From Roseomonas sp. (GTDB taxonomy: Bacteria > Pseudomonadota > Alphaproteobacteria > Acetobacterales > Acetobacteraceae): 64,000 nt of DNA. The notes beneath the pieces are model-generated. The model was not told the origin of the DNA, ran no database searches, and saw only the letters and a list, made by a program, of their open reading frames with translations. Of the stretch, positions 43,763 through 52,965 are shown one piece after another (position 1 is the first letter of the stretch; the number at the start of each line of letters is the position of its first letter). Location of the stretch: positions 149,797 through 213,796 of the forward strand of contig JADCER010000007.1 of the NCBI GenBank assembly GCA_020249925.1, read 5' to 3'. Both the position numbers and the translations under genes were made by a program.

Positions 43763-45976
43763 ATGTTCGACAACTACTTCCGCAAGGAAATCGCCTGGGG
43801 CGGCAAGACCCTGGTTCTGGAAAGCGGCAAGATCGCCCGCCAGGCCGATGGTGCCGTGATGGCCCGCCTGGGTGACACGATTGTGCTTTGCACCGCCGTT
43901 GGCGCCCGTTCCGCCAAGCCGGGTCAGGATTTCTTCCCGCTGACCGTGCATTACCAGGAAAAGACCTTCGCCGCCGGCAAGATCCCGGGTGGCTTCTTCA
44001 AGCGTGAAGGCCGGCCTTCCGAATCCGAAACTCTGATTTCGCGCCTGATTGACCGGCCGATCCGCCCGCTTTTTCCTGAGGGCTTCCGTAATGAAGTCCA
44101 GGTGATTGCGACCGTGCTGTCGCATGATCTGGAAAATGATCCCGATATCGTTGCCATGGTGGGTTGTTCTGCCGCGCTGACGCTTTCCGGCATCCCGTTC
44201 TTCGGCCCGGTCGGCGCGGCGCGCGTTGGCTATATCAATGGCGCTTATGTGCTGAACCCGACTGCCGATCAGCGCAAGGAAAGCGTGCTGGATCTGGTTC
44301 TGGCCGGCACTGCCGAAGGCGTGTTGATGGTGGAATCGGAAGCGAGCGAATTGACAGAAGAAGTCATGCTCGGCGCCGTCACCTTCGGCCATGCGGGCTT
44401 CCAGCCGGTGATCCAGGCGATCATTGAATTGGCTGAAGTTGCTGCCAAAGAACCCTGGCCGCTGCCGGAACCTTCGGCCGAGGAAGTGGCGCTCAAGAAG
44501 CGCATCGCCGAATTGGGCCGCGCCGATATGGCCGTGGCGTACACGGAAACGCAGAAGCTGCTCCGCCAGGATAAGGTGGGCGCAGTGAAGAAGCAGGTGA
44601 TCGCCGCGCTGGAAGCCGAAGGCGCGGATGTGAACCTCGCCAAGGGTTTGCTCAAGGAATTGGAAGCGGATGTGGTCCGCAACAATATCCTTGATACCGG
44701 CAAGCGCATTGATGGGCGAGACACACGCACGGTGCGCCCCATCATGGCCGAAGTGGGCGTGCTGCCGCGCGCGCATGGCTCCGCGCTGTTCACGCGCGGT
44801 GAAACCCAGGCGCTTTGTGTGGCCACACTCGGCACCGGCCAGGATGAGCAGGTGATTGACGCGCTGGTGGGCGAATACCGCGAAGATTTCATGCTGCACT
44901 ACAATTTCCCGCCCTATTCGGTGAATGAAACGGGCCGCATGGGCAGCCCCGGCCGGCGTGAAGTGGGCCATGGCAAGCTTGCCTGGCGCGCCATTCATCC
45001 GCTGCTGCCGGAGAAGGAAAAGTTCCCCTACACGGTGCGCGTGGTTTCCGAAATTACGGAAAGCAATGGCTCATCTTCCATGGCGACGGTCTGCGGGACA
45101 TCGCTTTCCATGATGGATGCCGGCGTGCCGCTGAAGCGCCCCTGCGCGGGCATTGCGATGGGCCTGATCAAGGAAGATCGTGGCTTCGCCGTGCTGTCCG
45201 ATATCCTGGGTGATGAGGACCACCTCGGCGATATGGATTTCAAGGTGGCCGGGACGGAAGTGGGGATTACCTCGCTTCAGATGGACATCAAGATCACCTC
45301 CATCACGCCAGAAATCATGAAGATTGCGGTGGAACAGGCGCGTGAAGGCCGGCTGCATATTCTTGGCGAAATGGCCAAGGGGCTGACCGGGGCGCGCACC
45401 GATGTGGCGGCAACCGCGCCGCGCATCACCGTGATCAATGTGCCGAAGGACAAGATCCGCGACGTGATTGGTTCCGGCGGCAAGGTCATTCGTGAAATCA
45501 CGGAACAGACCGGCACCAAGGTGGATATCGAAGATGACGGCACCATCAAGGTTGCCGCCACCAGCACGGAAGCCGCGCAGCGCGCCATTGATTGGATCAA
45601 GGGCATTGTGGCGGAACCGGAACTGGGCGTGATCTATAACGGGAAGGTCGTGAAGACCGCCGATTTCGGCGCCTTCGTGAATTTCCTCGGCGCCAAGGAT
45701 GGGCTGGTGCATATCTCGGAATTGGCGAATGACCGCGTGAACAAGACCACCGATATCGTCAAGGAAGGCGATGCCGTGAAGGTCAAGGTCATTGGCTTTG
45801 ATGAACGCGGCAAGGTGAAGCTTTCCATGCGCGTCGTGGATCAGGCGACGGGCGCGGATATCACCGAACAGGTTGGCGCCAAGCGCCCGCGCCCGGAAGG
45901 TGATGACCGGCGCGGTGGTGAGCGCGGCGGTGAGCGGGGCGAACGCCGCGAACGCCGTGAACCGCGCGGCGATTGA
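43763..45976 (+). CDS. pnp: Polyribonucleotide nucleotidyltransferase (PNPase)
   Basis: This 737-residue phosphorolytic 3'-5' exoribonuclease has two RNase PH domains, an alpha-helical linker, a KH domain and an S1 domain. Marks are [43 protein letters not shown], the catalytic [31 protein letters not shown] (KH) and [17 protein letters not shown] (S1). It ends in a short Arg/Gly/Glu-rich tail of the kind bound by RNase E in other bacteria. ATG 43763 is preferred (GAGAGG six bases before); an in-frame ATG lies two codons earlier. Confidence 0.96.
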   Translation: MFDNYFRKEIAWGGKTLVLESGKIARQADGAVMARLGDTIVLCTAVGARSAKPGQDFFPLTVHYQEKTFAAGKIPGGFFKREGRPSESETLISRLIDRPIRPLFPEGFRNEVQVIATVLSHDLENDPDIVAMVGCSAALTLSGIPFFGPVGAARVGYINGAYVLNPTADQRKESVLDLVLAGTAEGVLMVESEASELTEEVMLGAVTFGHAGFQPVIQAIIELAEVAAKEPWPLPEPSAEEVALKKRIAELGRADMAVAYTETQKLLRQDKVGAVKKQVIAALEAEGADVNLAKGLLKELEADVVRNNILDTGKRIDGRDTRTVRPIMAEVGVLPRAHGSALFTRGETQALCVATLGTGQDEQVIDALVGEYREDFMLHYNFPPYSVNETGRMGSPGRREVGHGKLAWRAIHPLLPEKEKFPYTVRVVSEITESNGSSSMATVCGTSLSMMDAGVPLKRPCAGIAMGLIKEDRGFAVLSDILGDEDHLGDMDFKVAGTEVGITSLQMDIKITSITPEIMKIAVEQAREGRLHILGEMAKGLTGARTDVAATAPRITVINVPKDKIRDVIGSGGKVIREITEQTGTKVDIEDDGTIKVAATSTEAAQRAIDWIKGIVAEPELGVIYNGKVVKTADFGAFVNFLGAKDGLVHISELANDRVNKTTDIVKEGDAVKVKVIGFDERGKVKLSMRVVDQATGADITEQVGAKRPRPEGDDRRGGERGGERGERRERREPRGD

Positions 45977-45992
45977 TCCTGCCTTACCAATA

Positions 45993-46018
45993 CCCCGCCC
46001 CCTTTTACCGGGGCGGGG
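45993..46018 (+). terminator. GC-rich hairpin after pnp
   Basis: CCCCGCCCC and GGGGCGGGG form nine perfect pairs around an eight-base loop, 17 bases after the pnp stop. No T-tract follows, so it is either a 3'-end stabilising structure or a weak terminator. Confidence 0.6.
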
Positions 46019-46061
46019 CTTACCCTAATAACCCGGACCATTCATTGGGGAGCGCCGTTAC

Positions 46062-47462
46062 TTGAAGGCCATCAATACAATCAGGATGGGGGGCGTTGAT
46101 GTCCTGCCGCTGGTGGAAGGCGGCAAAGGCGTTGCCGTTTCCAATGGGCGCACTTGCGGCGCCTGGGCCTCGGCCGGCGGCGTTGGCACATTCTCGGCCG
46201 TCAATGCCGATAGCTATGATGCGGATGGCAATATCATCCGCCAAATATATCACGGCAAAACGCGCCGCGACCGGCATGAGGAATTGGTTGAATACGGCAT
46301 CAAGGGCGGCATCGCCCAAGCCCAGCGCGCCTGGGATATGGCTGGTGGCAAGGGCCGCATCCATGCCAATATCCTGTGGGAAATGGGTGGTGCGGAACGC
46401 GTTGCGCGCGGCATGCTGGAAGGCGCGCGTGGCTTGATCCATGGCGTCACCTGCGGTGCGGGCATGCCCTATAAGCTCGCGGAAGTGGCGCGGGATTATG
46501 GGGTGCATTACTATCCGATCATTTCTTCCGCCCGCGCCTTTGCCGCGCTGTGGAAGCGCGCCTATCACAAGACCCGCGAATGGCTGGGCGGCGTGGTTTA
46601 TGAAGACCCGTGGCTGGCGGGCGGGCATAACGGGCTTTCCAATAGCGAAAACCCGAAAGTGCCAGAAGCGCCCTTCCCGCGAGTCCTGAAACTACGCCAA
46701 CAGATGCGCGAATTTGGGCTTGGCGATGTGCCCATCATCATGGCGGGCGGCGTCTGGTGGCTGGAAGAATGGGAAGATTGGATCGACAATCCCGATCTTG
46801 GCCCTATTGCCTTCCAATTCGGCACGCGGCCCTTGCTCACGCAGGAAAGCCCGATCAGCGAAGCCTGGAAGCAGCGGCTGCTGACACTGAAGCCAGGTGA
46901 GGTGCTGTTGCAGCCCTTCTCCCCCACCGGGTTCTATTCTTCTGCCGTGCGCAATGAATTCCTGCGCGAATTGGAAGACCGCAATGAACGCCAGGTCGCC
47001 TATACCGCGGAAGCGGTGGGCGATCATTTGGCGGAATATGGCGTGGGGCCGCGCAAGCGCCCGGTATTCGTGACGCCGCATGATCTGGCGCGCATCGCGC
47101 ATTGGGAAGCGGAGGGCTTCACGGAAGCCATGCGCACGCCCGACAATACGCTGATATTCGTGACCCCCGAGAAATCCCGCGAAATCGTCAAGGATCAGGT
47201 GGATTGCATGGGCTGTCTTTCGGCCTGTCGCTTTTCCAATTGGTCTCAGCATGAACCGGATTTCGACAATGGCCGCCGCGCCGATCCGCGCAGCTTCTGC
47301 ATCCAAAAGACGCTGCAGGATATCAGCCATGATGGCGCGCTGGAAAAGAACCTGATGTTCGCCGGGCATAATGCCTATCGCTTCGGGTCCGATCCTTTCT
47401 ATTCCAATGGCTTCATCCCGACCGCGAAGCAATTGGTGGAACGCATCCTGACCGGGCGCTGA
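46062..47462 (+). CDS. Nitronate-monooxygenase-like flavoprotein with a cysteine-containing C-terminal extension
   Basis: This 466-residue protein resembles the 2-nitropropane-dioxygenase/YrpB barrel: AWASAGGVGTFSAVNADS, GVTCGAGMPYKLAEVA, GVHYYPIISSARAF, VPIIMAGGVWWLEEW and FQFGTRPLLTQES (FMN phosphate region). It is over 100 residues longer than common members. The extra C-terminal part carries VDCMGCLSACRFSNW and SFCIQKTLQ, a C-x2-C-x3-C cluster with another Cys. The start is TTG 46062 after GGGGAG. The reaction is uncertain; oxidation of nitronates or a related reductase activity is possible. Confidence 0.8.
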   Translation: MKAINTIRMGGVDVLPLVEGGKGVAVSNGRTCGAWASAGGVGTFSAVNADSYDADGNIIRQIYHGKTRRDRHEELVEYGIKGGIAQAQRAWDMAGGKGRIHANILWEMGGAERVARGMLEGARGLIHGVTCGAGMPYKLAEVARDYGVHYYPIISSARAFAALWKRAYHKTREWLGGVVYEDPWLAGGHNGLSNSENPKVPEAPFPRVLKLRQQMREFGLGDVPIIMAGGVWWLEEWEDWIDNPDLGPIAFQFGTRPLLTQESPISEAWKQRLLTLKPGEVLLQPFSPTGFYSSAVRNEFLRELEDRNERQVAYTAEAVGDHLAEYGVGPRKRPVFVTPHDLARIAHWEAEGFTEAMRTPDNTLIFVTPEKSREIVKDQVDCMGCLSACRFSNWSQHEPDFDNGRRADPRSFCIQKTLQDISHDGALEKNLMFAGHNAYRFGSDPFYSNGFIPTAKQLVERILTGR

Positions 47463-47469
47463 CCCGCCA

Positions 47470-48435
47470 ATGGCAGCGCCCCTTTCCCTCGCATCCTGGG
47501 GCAGTTTTCATGTCGGCGGGCGGGAAGTGACCATTACGGATCAGCCGGCGCGTGAGGTATTGTTCACGCCCGGCGGCGTGCCGGCCAAGGTTGATCCCAA
47601 CGGCACCTATTTGATCGGCGCGCTTTACGCGCAGTATATGATCCCTACCGCGCCGCGCGGGCGCCACCCGTTGCTGATGTGGCATGGCGGTGGGCTTTCC
47701 GGTGTTTGTTGGGAGACCACGCCCGATGGCCGCGAAGGCTGGCAGCATTATTTTCTGCGCCAGGGCTGGCCGGTTTATGTGAGTGATGCGGTGGAACGCG
47801 GCCGCGCCGGCTGGTCCCTGATCCCGGAGGTCACTGGCGGCACCGCGCTGACGCTCCCGATAGATAATCCTTTTGAGCGGTTTCGGATTGGCGCCGGCCC
47901 CGGTTCCTATCAGCGTGGTGAGGTGCTGCCGGGCAATCAATTCCCCGCCGATGACGCGAGTTACCGCAATTTCATGCGCCAAATCGTGCCGCGTTTCACG
48001 ACAACAGATGAGCTGAGCCTTGATGCCTATGATGCGCTGCTGGAACGTGTCGGGCCCGCGGTGGTGATGGCGCATAGCCAGGGCGGCTTTTTCGCCTGGA
48101 ATGCGGCGCAGCGCCGGCCTGATGCTTTGCGCGCCTTGGTGCTGGTGGAGCCTGCCTCCATTGGCGATCCGGCGCAGATCGCCAAATTGCGCGATATTCC
48201 CGTGCTGATGATCTATGGCGATTATATCAAGGAAGATGCGCGCTGGCCCGATATTCGCGCGCGCGGTGTGGCCTTTGCTGAGAGCCTGCGCGCCGCCGGG
48301 GGCTCGGTTGATATTGTGGACCTCCCCGAACACGGCATCACCGGCAATAGCCACATGATCATGATGGACCGCAATAGTGATCAGGTGGCGGCGCTGGTGC
48401 AGGGTTGGCTCGCTTCGCGCGGCTTATGGGCCTGA
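47470..48435 (+). CDS. Alpha/beta hydrolase, secreted-esterase-like family
   Basis: This 321-residue protein has an oxyanion segment LLMWHGGGLSG, the nucleophile elbow VVMAHSQGGFFAWNAA, an acidic residue near LMIYGDYIKEDARW and a histidine in ITGNSHMIMMDRNSDQV. The N-terminal FHVGGREVTITDQP and the insertion with GREGWQHYFLRQGWPVYVSDAVERGR match a group of bacterial alpha/beta hydrolases often annotated as esterases. No signal peptide is seen. It starts seven bases after the flavoprotein stop, so the two are co-transcribed. Confidence 0.85.
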   Translation: MAAPLSLASWGSFHVGGREVTITDQPAREVLFTPGGVPAKVDPNGTYLIGALYAQYMIPTAPRGRHPLLMWHGGGLSGVCWETTPDGREGWQHYFLRQGWPVYVSDAVERGRAGWSLIPEVTGGTALTLPIDNPFERFRIGAGPGSYQRGEVLPGNQFPADDASYRNFMRQIVPRFTTTDELSLDAYDALLERVGPAVVMAHSQGGFFAWNAAQRRPDALRALVLVEPASIGDPAQIAKLRDIPVLMIYGDYIKEDARWPDIRARGVAFAESLRAAGGSVDIVDLPEHGITGNSHMIMMDRNSDQVAALVQGWLASRGLWA

Positions 48436-48502
48436 TAAACCGGCTTTTCCTCACACGCTTTCGGGTCTAGCATTCCCTTCCTTGAAGGGAAGCGTACCTG
48501 GA

Positions 48503-49714
48503 ATGTCTGTGCTTGATGGCGCCGCGCGGCGGAATCTTTTTCTCTTGGCCTGTTGTCAGGCCATTGGTCAGGCCGGCAATACGCTGATGTTCGCCGCCAC
48601 GGCGCTTTCCGTGGTGACCTTCTACCATAACCGAGACCTCGCCACGCTGCCCGTCACCTTGCAGCATCTGGGCATCATGATCGCGGTGTTTCCCGCCGCC
48701 GCGCTGATGCAGCGCATGGGCAGGCGCTTTGGTTTTCGTGTGGGTTCCATCTTCGGCATGGTGGGCGGCGCGATTGTTGCCTTGGGGCTTTACACCGCGA
48801 CCTTTGCGTTGATGTGCCTGGGCGGGCTGATCCTCGGTTATGCGGTGGCCAGCCTGCAAATGTATCGCTTCGCGGCGGTGGAGCTTGTGCCCGCATCCCA
48901 TCGCGCCAAGGCGATTTCCTGGGTGACGGCGGGCGGAGTGGTGGCCGGCATTATCGGGCCGAGCATTGTGCGCTTTTCGCATGACCAGATGATGCCGCTG
49001 TATCTCGCAACCTATCTCGCGCTGATCGGCATTCATGCTGTCGTTTTCACCATCATGGGCTTCATCAAATTCCCGCCCATGCAGGAAGCGACCGTGAAGG
49101 CGGATGGTACGGCGGTGGCACCACCGCGCCCCTTGCTGGAAATCGCGTCTCAGCCGCGCTTCATTGCCGCCGTGATTTCCGGCATGGTCGCCTTCGGCAT
49201 CATGTCCTTCCTGATGAGCGCGTCACCGCTCGCGATTGTGGCCTGTGGGTTGCCGCATACGGAAGCGCATTGGGTGATCTTCATGCATGTGATGGGGATG
49301 TTCGTGCCATCCTTCTTCACGGGCAATCTGATCACGCGCTATGGCACCACCAATGTCATGTTCTGGGGTATTGCGCTGCTGTTGCTGGGCGTATTCGCAG
49401 CCCTGGCCGGCAATCATGAATGGCATTTCCGGATTGCGCTGACGCTGAATGGCGTGGGTTGGAACTTCCTGTTCATCGGCGCCACCAATCTTGTCACCAC
49501 CTGCTATCGCCCGAATGAACGCGGCAAGGCGCAGGCGCTGAATGACTTTTTGGTCTTCGGGACCACCGCGACCGCGAGCTTCCTGGCCGGCTTCCTGCAT
49601 GAGCATTTCGGCTGGGTGCCGCTGAACTGGGCCTCCATCCCGCTGCTGCTGGTGGCGGTGCTGGCGGTGACCTGGCTCCGCTTTCAGCGTGAGCCGGCAC
49701 GCGCGGCGGCGTGA
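48503..49714 (+). CDS. MFS transporter
   Basis: This 403-residue protein has about twelve hydrophobic helices, with LMQRMGRRFGFRVG as the basic loop between helices 2 and 3 and ERGKAQALNDFLVFGTTATASFLAG late in the protein. ATG 48503 (MSVLDGAARRNLFLLACCQA) is preferred; the longer frame adds 42 residues that overlap the hydrolase gene. It probably exports a small molecule. A run of eight T at about 49767-49774 after the stop may belong to a weak terminator. Confidence 0.87.
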   Translation: MSVLDGAARRNLFLLACCQAIGQAGNTLMFAATALSVVTFYHNRDLATLPVTLQHLGIMIAVFPAAALMQRMGRRFGFRVGSIFGMVGGAIVALGLYTATFALMCLGGLILGYAVASLQMYRFAAVELVPASHRAKAISWVTAGGVVAGIIGPSIVRFSHDQMMPLYLATYLALIGIHAVVFTIMGFIKFPPMQEATVKADGTAVAPPRPLLEIASQPRFIAAVISGMVAFGIMSFLMSASPLAIVACGLPHTEAHWVIFMHVMGMFVPSFFTGNLITRYGTTNVMFWGIALLLLGVFAALAGNHEWHFRIALTLNGVGWNFLFIGATNLVTTCYRPNERGKAQALNDFLVFGTTATASFLAGFLHEHFGWVPLNWASIPLLLVAVLAVTWLRFQREPARAAA

Positions 49715-49841
49715 GGCCGCCCCGGCGCTGCCCGCGCGTGGCCGTCGTGCCGCCACAGTCCCGGTCTTTTTTTTCATTGCGTGGGTATTCCCAAACCCGC
49801 GCAACCTGATCTAGCCTTTCCCCGCTAGAACCCGAGGTCCC

Positions 49842-51617
49842 ATGGCCGCGCCACGTCTGCTCCTGAAGACTGATCTTGCCGGGCTGCAACCCTTGCTGTT
49901 GCGCGGCCAACCGGTGCAAGCGCTGCATCAGCGCCTGACCGACCAACTCACCGCCCGGGGCGCGCCTGCCGCGCTGTTTGCCGAACCCATTGCCGGCGCC
50001 GGGGCGATCTCCTGGTATGGCGAGGCCACCGGTGAACCGGAGCCCCTCCCCACACTCTCCAGCGCCCGCCGCGCAGAGGCCGAGGCTACGCTGACCCGTC
50101 AGCTTCAGGCTTTGGAACCGCTGCTGGATGATGCCGAAATTGGCCCGCTGCTCCGCCGCGCCTTGGTGCTGCCCAGCGCCGATTCCCTTCTGGTGTTGGA
50201 TGGTCAGGTTATCCTGACCGGTTGGGGTCTGTCGGCGCGCGACATTGCCGAAGATCCCGCCGCGCTTGCCGCGCAACTCCGACGTGTCATGGGGCCATAT
50301 TCGCAGCGCTTGGCCGCGGTGCCCGATGGCTTTCTGACCAACGCCGCAATGGCCGCACCCCCGCCGGCAGCCCCTGCCGCGCCCCCGCCTGCTGCGCCCC
50401 GCGCGGCGGCGCCGCCGCCTCCGCCGCCCCCACCCGTACCTGCAATGGCCGCTGCACCCCGCGCGCCTTTTGGTGGGGCGACTTGGCTTATCCCGCTGCT
50501 GGCGATCGTGGCGTTGATTTTCCTGGCACTCGGCTTCTGGCTGGCGTGGTCGCAGATGCAGCGCGATCTGGCGGGGCGGCAGCAAACCGTTTCGATCGTG
50601 GATGATGCCGCGACCCGCAACGCCATCCGCCTGCAACGCGAAACCAATGAGGCGTTGGAGCGTGACCTGGAACGCATGCGCCGCCTGGCCGCGACACCCA
50701 ATGTCTGCACGCCGGAAGGCCCGCTCGGCCTGAACCCACCGCCGGAACGCCAGCCGGTGCGGCCTGAGGGCGTGCCGCCGGCCATCCCGCAGCGCCAGGG
50801 TGAGGCACCGCGGCCCTTCAGCGGTTCCCTCGCGCAATTGCTGGAACATGCAACGGTGATGATCGTCACGGTTGGGCCGTCGGGGATTGGCAATGGCAGC
50901 GGGTTTTTCATTGCGGGCGATCTGGTGCTGACCAATGCCCATGTCGTGCAGGACGGCGATCCCAATCAGATTTTTGTGATGTCGCGCGCCATGGGCCGTG
51001 CGGTGAAGGCCCAGCTGGTCAGCATGACGCGCGCGCCGGGCGGTGGCCCGGTTGAAGCGGGCATGTTGGATTTAGCGCTGCTGAGGCTGCCGGAACCTAT
51101 CGCAGGCGCGCAGCCGCTGGCGCTCACACCCACCGCCGATAAGCTGCTTGATGTGGTGGCGGCGGGGTACCCGCTTGCGGTCACGCGGGTCGAAGAGGGC
51201 ATACGGGAATTGCGGGAGGGCAGGCTTGGCACGCCGCCGGAAATGGTGCTGACACGCGGCAGCATCAACTCGATCCAAAGGCTTGAAAACGGGCTGGTGG
51301 TCATGCCGCATTCCGCTGATATCTCGGGGGGCAATTCCGGCGGGCCGCTGGTGGATACATGCGGGCGCGTGGTGGGTATGAATACCTACGTGACTGCCGC
51401 GTCCCAGTTTGTGGATCGGGTGAAATACGCGCAGAAAACCGAGCACCTACTGTCCTGGCTGCAGGAGCAGAATGTGCAGGCGGTGGTGCAGACTGAGGCG
51501 TGCCAGCCCGTTGTGCCCGGCCTGCCGGCGACACCGCAGCCGCCCGCCAATGCACCTGCCGCCCCAACGGCGCCCACAGCCCCCGCGCCACCTGCCGGCG
51601 CCGGGGCACCGCGTTAA
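49842..51617 (+). CDS. Membrane-anchored trypsin-like serine protease with SrfA-like N-terminal module
   Basis: The 591 residues comprise an N-terminal module (1-160), a Pro/Ala linker (170-208), a transmembrane helix (about 213-236), a coiled coil (about 250-285) and a second Pro-rich linker. A DegP/trypsin-type domain follows (about 330-535) with a complete triad: His367 in TNAHV, Asp410 in MLDLALL, Ser499 in GGNSGGPLVD. The protease should face the periplasm and the N-module the cytoplasm. The module shares ALFAEP, a WY pair and a G-x-P/V-x3-G-W-G strand with the next two proteins, recalling the SrfA family. No PDZ domain was seen. First gene of a five-gene cluster. Confidence 0.85.
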   Translation: MAAPRLLLKTDLAGLQPLLLRGQPVQALHQRLTDQLTARGAPAALFAEPIAGAGAISWYGEATGEPEPLPTLSSARRAEAEATLTRQLQALEPLLDDAEIGPLLRRALVLPSADSLLVLDGQVILTGWGLSARDIAEDPAALAAQLRRVMGPYSQRLAAVPDGFLTNAAMAAPPPAAPAAPPPAAPRAAAPPPPPPPPVPAMAAAPRAPFGGATWLIPLLAIVALIFLALGFWLAWSQMQRDLAGRQQTVSIVDDAATRNAIRLQRETNEALERDLERMRRLAATPNVCTPEGPLGLNPPPERQPVRPEGVPPAIPQRQGEAPRPFSGSLAQLLEHATVMIVTVGPSGIGNGSGFFIAGDLVLTNAHVVQDGDPNQIFVMSRAMGRAVKAQLVSMTRAPGGGPVEAGMLDLALLRLPEPIAGAQPLALTPTADKLLDVVAAGYPLAVTRVEEGIRELREGRLGTPPEMVLTRGSINSIQRLENGLVVMPHSADISGGNSGGPLVDTCGRVVGMNTYVTAASQFVDRVKYAQKTEHLLSWLQEQNVQAVVQTEACQPVVPGLPATPQPPANAPAAPTAPTAPAPPAGAGAPR

Positions 51618-51632
51618 AGCGGCGCCGCGCGC

Positions 51633-52892
51633 ATGTCAGGTTCCGGCGATGGCAGCCTGATTGCCACCACCCGCAATGCGGAATTGCAGGTCTTGGGCAC
51701 GGGCGGGCAGCTTGCTGTCCAGGCTTGGGATCAGATCACCGGCTATCTGCGCCGTGCGCGCAGCCCCGCCCATGCTGCGCTTTTCGCAGAACCCAACCCG
51801 GACGCAGACCGCGGCATTACGGATTGGTATGCGGCGGGTCAGGGCACCGCACCCCCGCTGGAAACCCTGCCCGATGCTGCGCAGGAAGCAGCGCGCGCCG
51901 AATTCGCCCGGCTGTACGGCGATATCCGCGAAGAAGCGGATCGGCTGCGCGCCAGCACCCGCGAAAGTGAGCGGTTTCTCGGCGAATTGATCGCGTTCGC
52001 GCTGATCACCCCCGCGACTGATTGCCTGCGGGTGATGGGCGGCCAGCCCGTGCTGGTGGCTTGGGGCCATGCGAAGCTGGGCGAGGCACCAAGCGCTGAA
52101 TTGCTGATCGGCATGACGCGCCGGCGCGGTAGTGGTGGCTTGGCGCCGATGCAGATTGTCGGCCCGCCTGCGGCACCGTCGGCAAAACGCCCACTGCTGT
52201 TCTGGCTGCTCGGTCTGCTGGGGCTTTTGCTGTTGTTGCTTTTGTTGCTGCTGCTATGGCGCGACCCCTTCGGTTGGTTCAAGGCCGCGCTGCCGCAATG
52301 CGTGGTGCAGCCAGGCAATGCGGAATTGCTGGATGAGCTCCGCGCGGCGCAAGCGCGCGAAGCGGCGCTGCGTGGGGATATCGCGCGGGAGATGCTGCGC
52401 CTTGGGGATCGCCGCACCGCCTGCCCGCCGCCTGAACCACCGCCTCCACCACCGCCGCCACAGCGCCGGGTTGAACAACCCCCGCCGCCACCGCCCGCCT
52501 TGCCCGCTGAGCGCTGGGATCAGGGGGAGCTTGGGATGTTGACGGGTTGCTGGGAACTAGGTGCGGAGGGACGTGGGCGGCGGACGTATCCAGATGGGCG
52601 GAGTGAGTCGTGTCGCATTCCAGCGGAGAGTCTCTGCTTCGGCGACGATGGTCGGGGAACGCGCCAAGAGGTCTATGATTGCCCAAGTGGGGTTCTAACC
52701 TGTAGGTCGCCTCTGACCGGATCCTTTTCGGGTGGTGTCCTGAACCTGACCCATCCCCAGGGAACTTGCGTGCCAGCGGGTTCTCGGAACGCCGATACCC
52801 TGACCTGCACGCGCGTTAGCAATGACGTGGCCAGATGTGTCAACAGCGGAGGCAATACCTCTGACTTCCGCAGAGCTGGGGGACGCCCCTGA
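51633..52892 (+). CDS. Single-pass membrane protein, paralogue with Cys-rich C-terminal domain (SrfA-like)
   Basis: The 419 residues have the same plan as the preceding protease but no protease domain. The N-module (1-160) has ALFAEP at 49-54, ITDWY at 62-66 and GQPVLVAWG at 137-145. A leucine-only helix (about 187-208), a short coiled coil, and two polyproline stretches (about 270-295) follow. The C-terminal domain (about 300-415) holds GMLTGCWELG, DDGRGTRQ and six or more cysteines. Periplasmic disulphides are likely. The whole layout resembles SrfA-family proteins of enterobacteria, but this is from memory of motifs, not a search. It starts 15 bases after the protease gene. Confidence 0.75.
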   Translation: MSGSGDGSLIATTRNAELQVLGTGGQLAVQAWDQITGYLRRARSPAHAALFAEPNPDADRGITDWYAAGQGTAPPLETLPDAAQEAARAEFARLYGDIREEADRLRASTRESERFLGELIAFALITPATDCLRVMGGQPVLVAWGHAKLGEAPSAELLIGMTRRRGSGGLAPMQIVGPPAAPSAKRPLLFWLLGLLGLLLLLLLLLLLWRDPFGWFKAALPQCVVQPGNAELLDELRAAQAREAALRGDIAREMLRLGDRRTACPPPEPPPPPPPPQRRVEQPPPPPPALPAERWDQGELGMLTGCWELGAEGRGRRTYPDGRSESCRIPAESLCFGDDGRGTRQEVYDCPSGVLTCRSPLTGSFSGGVLNLTHPQGTCVPAGSRNADTLTCTRVSNDVARCVNSGGNTSDFRRAGGRP

Positions 52893-52965
52893 AGATGCCT
52901 ATCCTGGCGCGACGCCCTGACCAAGCATATCGAACCACACCTGGCCGTGATGGCGGGGGCGCCTG

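Noticed and set aside
43487..44998. A 503-codon minus-strand frame over the start of pnp
   Set aside because: Antisense shadow of the conserved PNPase RNase PH domains; it also runs through the structured leader.
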